42,679 nt of DNA, taken from the NCBI GenBank assembly GCA_947072905.1, contig CAMTKF010000020.1, forward strand, positions 1 to 42,679. The letters run 5' to 3'. The translations under genes and the position numbers were made by a program. This DNA is from an uncultured Bacteroidales bacterium (lineage in GTDB: Bacteria; Bacteroidota; Bacteroidia; Bacteroidales; Muribaculaceae). Shown in pieces: positions 8,519 to 16,259 of this stretch. The notes under the pieces are model-generated. The model did not search any database, was not told the origin of the DNA, and saw only the letters and a list, made by a program, of their open reading frames with translations. Numbering within the stretch: the first letter of the stretch is position 1; the number at the start of each line of letters is the position of its first letter.

Positions 8519-9504
8519 CTGAATCCGAAAAGTGTTTGGTTAATTTTAAATGAAAATATTGACTTTGAAATTAATATAATAAGCGATGATATAATTAGAA
8601 TCAAACACCAGTCAAGAAACCAATTATTAGAGAAATAAAGATATTCCAACCCTAATTTTACATACATATGCAGGAAGTATATACCAAAAGATATCTCTCC
8701 TATTCGCAGAATTATTCTGGTCAGATAGTTTTGTTTATATCTTTTTTCTGTCTTTGGAGAAAGTAAACTTAATATAACGCCGGTAGAAAAAATGAAAGAA
8801 CTCAGCTTTATGCCTATCCCGCCGGTGTGATATGTTTTGAAATAATAATTCTCAGCAACAGACGCGACAAATCCTATAAACATTACAGCCAAAGAGACAG
8901 GTAAAGAAAATCTTTGTCGATGGAAAGAAATATAAATTCCCAACATAAAAAAGAAAATCCATAACACACAAGGTCCTGCATAAAAGATGAGACCTATCTT
9001 TAGTTGTTTAACATATAAAATGTATGAAACCACAGTTATACATATTGCCGAGATTACACCTGTAACGATGAGAGCTGTTGAGGAATCTTTGTATTTTAGT
9101 AGAATTGGTGCAAGAATATAGAACTGTATTATCAGTGCTATAAAATAATATATAGAAAAGCCACAGAAAACGAGATTGAATATATTAATGGGTAAATTGT
9201 CCAATTTAGAGAATTGCATTTCGAGTAGAAACCATCCCGATGAGAAGACTATGCATGGTATGTATACGGTTGGAATTTGCCTTTTCCAAAATGCTTTACA
9301 ACGTTCAGGTGTTGACAGGTCTTTTTTAGCAATAAAGAAACCAGATAAAGCTAGAAACAACGGAACAGCACAGTTCAAAATCTGTCGCATTAACATATAT
9401 GGCAATTTGTCAGAATAGCTTAAAGAAAATGTATGTATTCCTACCACCATAATTATGGCAATGCCACGTAAAAAGTCAAAGTATGCAATACGTTGGTTGC
9501 TCAT
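8515..9504 (-). CDS. Acyltransferase 3 family membrane protein
   Basis: A 329-residue protein with about ten membrane segments. FDFLRGIAIIMVVGIHT (9-25) contains the family residues R13 and H24, which mark acyltransferase 3 (OafA/WecH-like) enzymes. Such proteins move acyl groups, usually acetyl from cytoplasmic acetyl-CoA, across the inner membrane to a glycan. Together with the two hexapeptide enzymes this makes three acyltransferases in one operon, so the mature polysaccharide is probably heavily acylated. The start overlaps the wzx stop by one base (TAATG). Acyl donor and target are unknown. Confidence 0.88.
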   Translation of the reverse strand: MSNQRIAYFDFLRGIAIIMVVGIHTFSLSYSDKLPYMLMRQILNCAVPLFLALSGFFIAKKDLSTPERCKAFWKRQIPTVYIPCIVFSSGWFLLEMQFSKLDNLPINIFNLVFCGFSIYYFIALIIQFYILAPILLKYKDSSTALIVTGVISAICITVVSYILYVKQLKIGLIFYAGPCVLWIFFFMLGIYISFHRQRFSLPVSLAVMFIGFVASVAENYYFKTYHTGGIGIKLSSFIFSTGVILSLLSPKTEKRYKQNYLTRIILRIGEISFGIYFLHMYVKLGLEYLYFSNNWFLDWCLILIISSLIILISKSIFSFKINQTLFGFR

Positions 9505-11015
9505 TAGAATTTTGGAAAAACTTTTCGTATAGGGATAGATACAAGTCCACGTTCATAATCGTTTAAGCTATAACGCCAAAATGTTGGTATATAAACAGCC
9601 AAATAAATAGCTATGCAGACTGCAAGGGTTCCCCAATTAGTTATATCGTAAAATTTAAATGTAAATAATGCAATTAGTGTAACAAATATCGGAGCTATTG
9701 ACATCTTTGTTATCTCTTTCCAAAAGTTACGGATGTCAAGATGTTGTACATGCGAATAGTAAATATTCATAATTATCCATTGTCCGATAAATAAAGCTCC
9801 TGTAACTGCAGTGGCACAGCCTATAACTCCAAAATGTTTAGTCAAAATTACCTGGAAAATCAGGCTGAAAATAGCGATAAATAAATAGCATAAAGACCTG
9901 AATTTCTGTTGTCCTCGTGCCTGTAAAATTACAAGTCCGACATTTTGTATCAACGGGCAGATTAAGACAAGAAAAAACATTAGCGTAATGACAAATGATT
10001 TAGAGTAGTCCGTACCGGCCCAAATTCTGATAAATGCACTTCCAAAAACACTAAAACCACAAGCTATCAAAACAAGAACTGAAAATTGCAGCCTTCCGGT
10101 CTTCAAAAAAATATTCGAGATTTCGCAATCATTTTTTGAATCTGTGGCTAAAGTCGTGATTTTTGGTAGAAGAACGGAATTAAATGATGTGGACAAGGTA
10201 AGATACATTGACATTAGCGATATTGCTACTGAGAAGACTGCCACACTCGCAGGACCACTATATATTCCTAAAACAAATTGGCCGGTAGACCAATAAATTC
10301 TATCTACAATAGCCCCCAGGAAATTCCACCAACTAAAAACCATAATCTCTTTAAAGAGCGCGATCTTAAAATTGCGAAAATAAACCTTAATCTTCAGCTT
10401 ATATTTACAATATAAATAATTAACTACAAGATTAAGTATGCTGAAAATAGTTTGAACAATAACAAGCCCAATTGCTTTGTATCCAATTAGTAATACTGTA
10501 ATAAGTACGACCGTTGATAACACGATGCGTATAATGCTTACTACTCGTTGGAACACAAATTTCTCGTATGCTGTAATTATAGAGCCAAATACACTGAATG
10601 GGAATGAAACCGCGAGATTTGCCACCATCAATGCCATCATGATTCGGGCTTGATGAAGTTCTTCAAGAGACATCGTTCGGTCGAACATCCTATCGACGTT
10701 AAAATACAGTAATAGACCGGCAATAGTAACAATCACACCTATTATAGTATAACCACTAACAAACATGCCATAAAGTTCCCACTCGTCATTCTTTGTGCCG
10801 GTAGCTTTTATCCTTGCTGTATAGCGCACAATTGCCGAACCAAAACCGAAATCAAGTAATGTCAAATAAGCTATTACTGATGCAACTATTGAATATAATC
10901 CATATTCATTCTGGCCTAACGAGCGAAGCATAAACGGCGTGTACAATAGGCCTGTCAAAATATTTAATACAACAATTACATAGTTCAGTAGTACTCCAGC
11001 TTTTATCTGATTCAT
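9504..11015 (-). CDS. wzx: Wzx-type oligosaccharide flippase
   Basis: A 503-residue inner-membrane protein with 12-14 predicted segments in the MOP/PST superfamily. The N-terminus (NYVIVVLNILTGLLYTPFMLRSLGQNEYGLYSI) and the ILQARGQQKF region in the C-terminal half are typical of polysaccharide biosynthesis flippases. It should move the lipid-linked repeat unit from the cytoplasmic to the periplasmic face for the EpsG-like polymerase. The ATG at 11015 is preferred over an in-frame ATG 15 codons upstream because it begins the family sequence MNQIKAGVLLNY. It is the first structural gene after the upxY regulator, separated from it by about 285 bases. Confidence 0.9.
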   Translation of the reverse strand: MNQIKAGVLLNYVIVVLNILTGLLYTPFMLRSLGQNEYGLYSIVASVIAYLTLLDFGFGSAIVRYTARIKATGTKNDEWELYGMFVSGYTIIGVIVTIAGLLLYFNVDRMFDRTMSLEELHQARIMMALMVANLAVSFPFSVFGSIITAYEKFVFQRVVSIIRIVLSTVVLITVLLIGYKAIGLVIVQTIFSILNLVVNYLYCKYKLKIKVYFRNFKIALFKEIMVFSWWNFLGAIVDRIYWSTGQFVLGIYSGPASVAVFSVAISLMSMYLTLSTSFNSVLLPKITTLATDSKNDCEISNIFLKTGRLQFSVLVLIACGFSVFGSAFIRIWAGTDYSKSFVITLMFFLVLICPLIQNVGLVILQARGQQKFRSLCYLFIAIFSLIFQVILTKHFGVIGCATAVTGALFIGQWIIMNIYYSHVQHLDIRNFWKEITKMSIAPIFVTLIALFTFKFYDITNWGTLAVCIAIYLAVYIPTFWRYSLNDYERGLVSIPIRKVFPKF

Positions 11016-11103
11016 TTTACAAAAAAAATTGTTTGTCTTTTGAATACAGTTTAATACCAATTATTTATTACCTGGATCTTTTTATATTATAATAAAGAGA
11101 TAT

Positions 11104-11149
11104 CAATAATAAAAAACCAATGAATGCAATAATAATTTGCATTGGTTTA
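11104..11149 (-). terminator. Hairpin plus T-tract between upxY and wzx, possible attenuator
   Basis: Read in the operon direction, AAACCAATGCAA (11149-11138) can pair with TTGC-ATTC-ATTGGTTT (four bases bulged), closing a 6-7 nt loop, and is followed at once by a T-rich run (TTTTTTATTATT). The stem is AT-rich, so it should be a weak or conditional terminator. Its position just before the structural genes fits an attenuator whose effect could be overcome by UpxY. The antitermination role is inference. Confidence 0.45.
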
Positions 11150-11230
11150 TTGATACTTTAATGTCGTTAAAAGATGTCAATATGAATCTTGGTAATATCA
11201 AGGTAACTTTTGGTTGCGTTTATAAATAAG

Positions 11231-11265
11231 TATTAAATAGCAAGCTTTTATATATCTATTTAATA
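11231..11265. repeat. 10-bp perfect inverted repeat in upxY-wzx spacer
   Basis: TATTAAATAG (11231-11240) and CTATTTAATA (11256-11265) form a perfect inverted repeat around a 15-bp spacer, starting 35 bases after the upxY stop. As RNA it makes an all-AU-rich stem. Together with the hairpin at 11104-11149 these are the only visible structures in the 285-bp gap; no gene or -7 box was found there. Confidence 0.5.
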
Positions 11266-11299
11266 TCTTGGCACTTTAATTTTGCAACACGTGGTTACC

Positions 11300-11845
11300 T
11301 CAAACCAATTGTATGAATCCGTCGGCGATTTCGACTGAGGCGGTGAGGAGGCCTTTGAGTTGTACGACGAGGCGTTTGTTCTTGGAGCCTCTTTGTTTTA
11401 GCAGATGGCCTACCGCGCCGTCCATCACTCCGCCCACTATCTTTACTTTTTTGCCGAGCATGTCGGGGGTTATGTCTGCGGGGGAGTAGTAGATGCACGA
11501 TGAGTGTAAGGCTGTAACTGCCTTGACGAACCGGGTCATATCATCTATCGGAACGATCATCGGTGTCTCGCGTGCACCTTTAATGTATGTGTATTGAAGG
11601 GTTTCTGTCTTTTCAATTATCGGGTCAAGCTCTGATTTGAGCGATTTAACGAAAAGCAGCCCGTGGATGAATGGCACATATTCACGCGTTGTGCTTCCGG
11701 TGGTTTTGCCTTTTAACACCCAATGCATAGGGGTAAATGTCTCAAAGCCCAGTTCCGGCAGAACTTTGTATGCAGGTGCTTTCGCATTTGGCCTTTTAAG
11801 GTCGCGCAATACAAACCAACATGGTGTGTCAAATTCCTCTGCCAT
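11300..11845 (-). CDS. upxY: UpxY-family transcription antiterminator (NusG paralogue)
   Basis: A 181-residue protein with an N-terminal NusG-like domain (CWFVLRDLKRPNAK at 9-22, YVPFIHGLLFVK around 56-67) and a C-terminal KOW region at about 131-175 (GKKVKIVGGVMDGAVG). Members of the UpxY family, described in Bacteroides fragilis, head capsule operons and prevent premature transcription termination within their own locus. Here it is the first gene of a 12-gene polysaccharide operon, with a ~200-nt leader upstream and an AT-rich hairpin spacer downstream. No UpxZ-type partner is adjacent. The base composition is nearer that of the housekeeping genes than of the AT-rich genes it controls. Confidence 0.92.
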   Translation of the reverse strand: MAEEFDTPCWFVLRDLKRPNAKAPAYKVLPELGFETFTPMHWVLKGKTTGSTTREYVPFIHGLLFVKSLKSELDPIIEKTETLQYTYIKGARETPMIVPIDDMTRFVKAVTALHSSCIYYSPADITPDMLGKKVKIVGGVMDGAVGHLLKQRGSKNKRLVVQLKGLLTASVEIADGFIQLV

Positions 11846-12047
11846 AAGCCTTGTTCTAAACTGATAGGCAATAGTTAGAGTCCTGCAGTGTGGTGTATCT
11901 GTCTAATCCACTGCGAGTTATAAAGTTTTGCGTGAAAGTTCGCGGTTATTTCCATTGGTTCTGATCTATGAGTAAATCGAACCGGCTGGCTTATCACAAC
12001 CATTCTTTTTAAAAGGACTCACTCTCTATAATAGAGATTTTCGGGTG
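11846..12047 (-). promoter_or_regulatory. Untranslated leader of the polysaccharide operon
   Basis: About 200 nt lie between the promoter and the upxY start with no reading frame of note. Close to the expected 5' end is a perfect hairpin, TCTCTA-taa-TAGAGA (12023-12037), and nearer the gene GCAGTGG can pair with CCACACTGC (around 11885-11915) with a two-base bulge. In B. fragilis the 5' leaders of capsule operons are where UpxY acts; by analogy this leader is the likely target. The hairpins are seen; the role is inferred. Confidence 0.5.
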
Positions 12048-12055
12048 CAAAGTTA
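12048..12055 (-). promoter_or_regulatory. -7 box of the polysaccharide operon promoter
   Basis: TAACTTTG followed by C matches the Bacteroidetes -7 consensus TAnnTTTG. No good -33 TTTG is seen at the expected distance. I saw no inverted repeats flanking it of the kind used for promoter inversion in Bacteroides capsule loci. Confidence 0.6.
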
Positions 12056-12206
12056 CGAAATTTTTCTGAGATTCCTGCTATGTTCGGATGATTTCTCTTA
12101 TTTCTATCTTGTATTGCGCTGATTTTAAGGTATATGTTGGGTGTTCTATCGTTTATATCCCTAATTTTGAAATCTTGGATTTGTAAACAGTTAACCCTCA
12201 CTCAGC

Positions 12207-12243
12207 AGCCTGCCCCCGGCGCTAAGTCGGGGGCAGGCTTTTT
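12207..12243 (+). terminator. Strong GC-rich hairpin, terminator (possibly bidirectional)
   Basis: A perfect 12-bp stem, AGCCTGCCCCCG with CGGGGGCAGGCT, around a 9-nt loop, followed on the plus strand by a T-run. No plus-strand gene lies upstream, while the minus-strand barrel gene ends 16 bases away; in that direction the stem is preceded by A residues but has no T-run after it. It probably insulates the barrel gene from the polysaccharide promoter. Confidence 0.7.
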
Positions 12244-12259
12244 AGAATGATAAGCTGTC

Positions 12260-14353
12260 CTATTTCAAGATTGCAGAACCGGCAGTGCCCGAACCTGATA
12301 TTTCGTTGTTACGTTGTACTTTCTTTCCATATCCAATGGTATATGTGACAGATACCGAATATCGTGAATGGTGCTGTGTTCCGAATGTTGTGCGGTCAAA
12401 ACTATAATTCTCGCTCGATAATGTTTCCTTATAGTCCTCCCATGAGGTGTGGAAGAAATTATATGCGGATGCGTTAATATTCCATGCTCCCTTACCCCAG
12501 CCTATCTGAATCTGATATTTGGAAGGAGTACGGCTGATGACTCCGCTATGATTTTCTTGATACTTGCTTGGGGTCATGTAATAGCCCCATAGGTAAAAGT
12601 TCCCGAAATAGTACGTGAGCTGGGCTGTACAAGTCAATTGGTTGTTGCTCCACGCATAATCGCCCGTGGTCTTCCGAACCCAAAATTGAGGACGAAGTTT
12701 TGCAACGAGTTTACCTCCAAAGAATTTTCCGGTAGCGTTTATACCGATATAATCACTATAGTAGTCTCCGCCGTTGAAATATTGGCGCAGCATAGCTCCA
12801 TCAGGTCCGGTGGGAGAATAAAGAGTCACACATCTGTCCTTGATATAGCCAAAATAAGCATCAGCGGTCAATTGCCAACGGTTATTTGGCAACCATGTAT
12901 ATGACAGCAACGCGTTGGTGTACTTGTAATCCTTTAATTCAGGGGTTCCCTTATACCACATCAGCTCATCCTGCTGAAGCATATTCGGGCTTTTCTGAGA
13001 AGCATTTGGGAACATTGAGCCGTAATTGGCTGTGAAGTACAGTTGATTCTTGTCATTGGGCGACCATGTGGCGTTGATATTTGTCTGAGGAAAATTGTTG
13101 TCAGCATTTACGCCTGATATTCTGTTTGTCTCCCAGATCCATGCCAAACCTGCTCCCACATTCCATTTCTCATTGAAAATGTGCTGATAATTCTGCCCGA
13201 GGAAATAAATACCTACATCATATTTTTGTTTGGATGGTGAATTACCAAAGTAGTTGATAATGTTCCAATCATGCTGAACACCAAAATTGGAGAAGAATTG
13301 GTTTGACTTATTTGGATTCCATGTCAGGTGAAGATATGTCGTAAGCTTATGGACATCTTCCTTTGCATTGTTGATTATAGACAAACCATCAGGAATGCGG
13401 AAATTTGAATTAGATGAATTACGGCCATAAGTATAGGTTGCGTCAATATTGAGAGCCACCTGCTTGGACAGCATGAAGAAATATCCGCCCACATAGTTCA
13501 AAGCCCAATCTTTAGATGATGAAATTGTGGATGATTCTGATTCAGGAAATATATCGGAAGAATATGACAAGCTATTGGTCAAGTCGTTGTGCGGAATATT
13601 TGTCAGACTGTACGAGACTCTGTTTGAGATTTGTATATTCTCTGTGTTGTATAGGGCGCGAACGCTGAAATCATTACTGTTATTCCTATACAGGGACGCT
13701 TTTGTGTCGGAATTTCTTGTAACGGACATTGGACCATCTCCATTGAAGTCTGTAAAATTGAAGTGTTCCGTTGATGACAGACCCTTATGTCTGTTTGTAA
13801 GATATATCTCATCGGCAAATACATCAAAGGTCATCCGCTTATATGTCATCTTTGAGTATAGCGACCCCTCTGTACGATTAACACCGAACCATTTGTCGGC
13901 AGTAAGCTTGGTATATCCTCCCCATTCGTATTTTTGCATCACGAAGTTAATGACATATTTGGCACCCTGAAAACGTGCATCAGAGGGGTGAGTGTAGTAT
14001 TCAACTTTCCTGACATCCTGTGTCTTCATTCCTTGAAGGTCTGCAGAGGTTGCCGGAATATAATCAATGAAGATAGATACGTTTTGACCATGAGCCGTTT
14101 TAACAGCGAGATTTATGGGGTCAACGTCAATCTGAGGTATTGACATCTGAGAAAGCAGAGCTACCGCATTTTGTGCGGAATTTTTCTGACGAGCCATAGG
14201 AATGTAGGTCGATACCTCTACATTTGTCCTTTGGTTAGAAGCTTCTATTACGACTTCGTTGAGTTCTTGAGTTTTTATTGAATCAGAAGCTCCATTCTGC
14301 GCCAATGCTAAGATTGGAAGCAGTGCCATAAGTATTGCTATTATTGTCTTCAT
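12260..14353 (-). CDS. TonB-receptor-like outer-membrane beta-barrel protein
   Basis: A 697-residue protein with a signal peptide (MKTIIAILMALLPILALAQ), a short TonB-box-like stretch (ELNEVVIEA), a plug-like domain to about residue 145 (QMSIPQIDVDP, FIDYIPATSADLQGMK, DVRKVEYYTHPSDARF) and a long barrel rich in alternating aromatic strands, ending in a beta strand. It lacks the carboxypeptidase-like N-terminal domain of SusC proteins and has no SusD partner, so it belongs with the smaller 'outer membrane beta-barrel family' receptors; the substrate is unknown. A frame 55 codons longer exists, but the ATG at 14353 is the one that begins the signal peptide and lies about 20 nt after the promoter. 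It is divergent from the unknown gene at 14646. Confidence 0.85.
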   Translation of the reverse strand: MKTIIAILMALLPILALAQNGASDSIKTQELNEVVIEASNQRTNVEVSTYIPMARQKNSAQNAVALLSQMSIPQIDVDPINLAVKTAHGQNVSIFIDYIPATSADLQGMKTQDVRKVEYYTHPSDARFQGAKYVINFVMQKYEWGGYTKLTADKWFGVNRTEGSLYSKMTYKRMTFDVFADEIYLTNRHKGLSSTEHFNFTDFNGDGPMSVTRNSDTKASLYRNNSNDFSVRALYNTENIQISNRVSYSLTNIPHNDLTNSLSYSSDIFPESESSTISSSKDWALNYVGGYFFMLSKQVALNIDATYTYGRNSSNSNFRIPDGLSIINNAKEDVHKLTTYLHLTWNPNKSNQFFSNFGVQHDWNIINYFGNSPSKQKYDVGIYFLGQNYQHIFNEKWNVGAGLAWIWETNRISGVNADNNFPQTNINATWSPNDKNQLYFTANYGSMFPNASQKSPNMLQQDELMWYKGTPELKDYKYTNALLSYTWLPNNRWQLTADAYFGYIKDRCVTLYSPTGPDGAMLRQYFNGGDYYSDYIGINATGKFFGGKLVAKLRPQFWVRKTTGDYAWSNNQLTCTAQLTYYFGNFYLWGYYMTPSKYQENHSGVISRTPSKYQIQIGWGKGAWNINASAYNFFHTSWEDYKETLSSENYSFDRTTFGTQHHSRYSVSVTYTIGYGKKVQRNNEISGSGTAGSAILK

Positions 14354-14379
14354 ATTGGAGATGTTTTTGTTTACTGATG

Positions 14380-14387
14380 CAAAATTA
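14380..14387 (-). promoter_or_regulatory. -7 box for the outer-membrane barrel gene
   Basis: TAATTTTG followed by C matches TAnnTTTG and would start transcription about 20 nt before the ATG at 14353. It lies exactly 20 bp outside the left arm of the inverted repeat at 14408-14465, mirroring the plus-strand box at 14486. Confidence 0.7.
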
Positions 14388-14407
14388 CTATCGCAAAAAA
14401 TTCCTTG

Positions 14408-14465
14408 CCATACCCAAAAGTGTACGTTTGCATTTGCAGGCGAAAATATACACTTTTGGGTATGG
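14408..14465. promoter_or_regulatory. Perfect 17-bp inverted repeat between divergent promoters, probable operator
   Basis: CCATACCCAAAAGTGTA (14408-14424) and its exact complement TACACTTTTGGGTATGG (14449-14465) flank a 24-bp spacer. Arm centres are 41 bp apart, about four helical turns, so two protein dimers or a looped complex could bind one DNA face. The outer edge of each arm falls where a -33 element is expected for each divergent promoter, so a bound factor could contact RNA polymerase in both directions. No regulator is proven; the LuxR-type gene at 15206 is a neighbour candidate. Confidence 0.75.
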
Positions 14466-14485
14466 TACTGACTTGGGAAGTTCTC

Positions 14486-14493
14486 TAATTTTG
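14486..14493 (+). promoter_or_regulatory. -7 box for the divergent unknown gene
   Basis: TAATTTTG followed by C, identical to the box of the divergent promoter and exactly 20 bp from the right arm of the inverted repeat. It implies an unusually long leader of about 145 nt before the gene at 14646; the leader contains short hairpins such as CTTGC-aaa-GCAAG near 14579. Confidence 0.65.
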
Positions 14494-14645
14494 CGATGGA
14501 TAATTCTGCCTGCGGCAACGCGCACCGGGTTGTTCCCGTTGATCACCTACTACGTGGTCAGCCTACATGCGCTGAATTCTTGCAAAGCAAGCGCCGAGGC
14601 GATAATCCACGCGCGATTAGATAATTGCATCATAAAAATAATGAT

Positions 14646-15158
14646 ATGACAAGCGAAGAAAAGAATAAGATTGAGAGCTGCCGGGTAATGATAGTTGGCA
14701 GGGGTGAATTTGCAGACGCTATCAATACGGCTTTGCTAAAAGTCGGGTTTCTCGATGTTATATATATGGAAGCTCCGACGGGGTCTGCCGATATTGCGGT
14801 TGACTTGGCGATGAATGGAATATCGGCCCGTTTGGGCGGCAAATTGCCGGTAGTATATCCGTTTGATTTTATAGAGGGTGGCGCGGCTATGGTTGTGATG
14901 CCCGATGATAAGGTTGAATTTGAGGCACAGGGCGACGTGCGCCTGTGTGCCGCAAAGTATATGTCGGGTTATTGTGCGTTTTGGAATATTGATAACAGCG
15001 ACTGGTTACGCTTGGTATTGCCGAGGATTGAGCAGGGCGAACAATCCGCAAAGGCGCAGCAAACAGCAGCCTGTGTCTGCGCCCGGATATTGGCTAATAT
15101 CGCAGTGGGGCGCGATGTGAAGCACTTTCCGAGATTTTATTTAGTGGAGAGGGGGTAG
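14646..15158 (+). CDS. Unknown protein with Rossmann-like N-terminus
   Basis: A 170-residue soluble protein; an ATG seven codons upstream (14625) is also possible. I do not recognise it firmly. Residues 12-40 (SCRVMIVGRGEFADAINTALLKVGFLDVI) have the strand-loop-helix pattern of a Rossmann or ThiF/E1-like fold, but the usual glycine-rich GxGxxG is reduced to GRGEFA. The C-terminus (CARILANIAVGRDVKHFPRFYL) also vaguely recalls the end of ThiF-type proteins. There are no membrane segments or signal peptide. It shares a symmetric control region with the outer-membrane barrel gene and converges on a LuxR-type regulator, so it may serve the same pathway; this is inference. Confidence 0.7.
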   Translation: MTSEEKNKIESCRVMIVGRGEFADAINTALLKVGFLDVIYMEAPTGSADIAVDLAMNGISARLGGKLPVVYPFDFIEGGAAMVVMPDDKVEFEAQGDVRLCAAKYMSGYCAFWNIDNSDWLRLVLPRIEQGEQSAKAQQTAACVCARILANIAVGRDVKHFPRFYLVERG

Positions 15159-15210
15159 GGGAGAGTGTAGGGAAATCATATTAGATTATTTCTCTCCACT
15201 CTCCACTAAA
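15140..15210. terminator. Inverted repeat built from the ends of two convergent genes
   Basis: TTTAGTGGAGAG (15140-15151) and CTCTCCACTAAA (15199-15210) are perfect complements, and inner segments (GGAGAGTG...CACTCTCC-like) can extend the stem. The arms lie in the last codons and stops of the convergent genes at 14646 and 15206, giving a shared bidirectional terminator-like hairpin. Confidence 0.55.
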
Positions 15211-15961
15211 AAACTTTGTTATTTGCTGCTGCTGCGATAGCCTCGGATATGTTGCGCACACCGAGTTTTTCAAAAATGCGCTGACGGTATTTCTTGACTG
15301 TGTCGGGCGAAAGGCAGATGCGGTCGGCAATCTCCGACATCGTGTAGCCTTGTATTGAAAGTGTAAGCACCGACTTCTCCCCCTCGGTAAGACTCGGCAT
15401 AGTGTTCTTATCCCACCGACGGGTGACGGGATTAAATGCGAAATAGTCGGGGGTGCCGACATGGTGCATTTCGATATGGCCGGGCGTGGTATGGGTGGAA
15501 GCGGACACAACGCAGAGGGCAAGCCAAATCCTGCCGTCGGAAGTCAGGGCAAGGGAAGTCAGCTTATGATTGATAAGAATTGGATGGCCGTCGTTGAGAA
15601 TATGAAAATCGTATGATATATACCAATCCTTGCGCTGTTCGAGTGGGATTTGATTGTGAAAGGCAAAGCCCACGCGGTTTATGTCGAGCAAAAGGGCCTG
15701 TTCGTCCTCGGGCACAAATTTGAGATAGAACTGGTAGCCGAGATCAATCATCTGCTCCGGCGAAAGTCCGCACAAGAACATAGGATTGGGCGACACATAC
15801 AGGAAATTCTGCTTGAAATAGTCTATTATATAGACGCTTTGGTATGTAGAGCGAGAAAACGCCTCTGCGGAGCGGACATATTCGTCCACTCTGCTGTAAT
15901 CAAGCTCATCAGGCTGCTTGACTTCGTTGTCGGGTATGAAAAATTCGTTTAGCGTTTTCAT
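15206..15961 (-). CDS. LuxR-type transcriptional regulator with PAS-like sensor region
   Basis: A 251-residue protein. The last 65 residues form a LuxR/GerE helix-turn-helix: LTEGEKSVLTLSIQGYTMSEIADRICLSPDTVKKYRQRIFEKLGV, with the typical glutamates and the VKKYRQ recognition helix. The first 150 residues (IIDYFKQNFLYVSPNPMFLCGLSPEQMIDLGYQFYLKFV) look like a PAS fold that could sense a small molecule or redox state; there is no receiver domain. The ATG at 15961 is preferred over one 23 codons upstream because a -7 box lies just before it, though this leaves a very short leader. Its target is unknown; the symmetric operator at 14408 is the nearest candidate. Confidence 0.85.
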   Translation of the reverse strand: MKTLNEFFIPDNEVKQPDELDYSRVDEYVRSAEAFSRSTYQSVYIIDYFKQNFLYVSPNPMFLCGLSPEQMIDLGYQFYLKFVPEDEQALLLDINRVGFAFHNQIPLEQRKDWYISYDFHILNDGHPILINHKLTSLALTSDGRIWLALCVVSASTHTTPGHIEMHHVGTPDYFAFNPVTRRWDKNTMPSLTEGEKSVLTLSIQGYTMSEIADRICLSPDTVKKYRQRIFEKLGVRNISEAIAAAANNKVF

Positions 15962-15970
15962 GTTCAAGTG

Positions 15971-15978
15971 CAAATTTA
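15971..15978 (-). promoter_or_regulatory. -7 box before the LuxR-type gene
   Basis: TAAATTTG followed by C. It predicts transcription starting only about five bases before the ATG at 15961, so the message would be nearly leaderless; if the longer start at 16030 is used, this is not its promoter. Confidence 0.5.
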
Positions 15979-16030
15979 CTAAAAAATCGGTGGATTTTCG
16001 AAGCAGATATGATTCTATTTTCTTTTCCAC

Positions 16031-16259
16031 AGCAAAAGATTTGCAATCATTGACGGGTCGATGTTCGGAAGTGTTATCATATCAGTCGTAATGGTTTGAG
16101 AGTTCAACAATATTGCAGATAGTCAGGATTGAAGTTACCTTAATCAGATAATTAATTCTTGCTTCGCAAGCGCTTCGCTGTGACGAACCCTTATCGTTCT
16201 CATCTCGCCATATCCTTAAACGACGAAAGCCAAGCTTTACGCTTGACTTTCTTTCGTTT
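16031..16259. other. Non-coding spacer with hairpin downstream of tRNA-Ser
   Basis: No gene is seen here. Directly 3' of the tRNA (minus direction) a hairpin can form from CGAAAGAAAGTCAAGC and GCTTGGCTTTCG (about 16218-16256), a likely tRNA terminator although the T-run is poor. Further on is a small GCTTGCTTCGCAAGC-type palindrome near 16153-16168. Confidence 0.4.

Noticed and set aside
12019-12201. 60-codon minus-strand frame upstream of upxY
   Set aside because: It spans the predicted promoter of the polysaccharide operon and has no family resemblance or start context.
14408-14465. Tiny transposable element (MITE) defined by the 17-bp arms
   Set aside because: The whole unit would be 58 bp with no target duplication visible, and the exact 20-bp spacing to both promoters argues for an operator.
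14335-14649. 104-codon plus-strand frame across the divergent promoters
   Set aside because: It runs through both promoters and the inverted repeat and overlaps the barrel gene start; no recognisable product.
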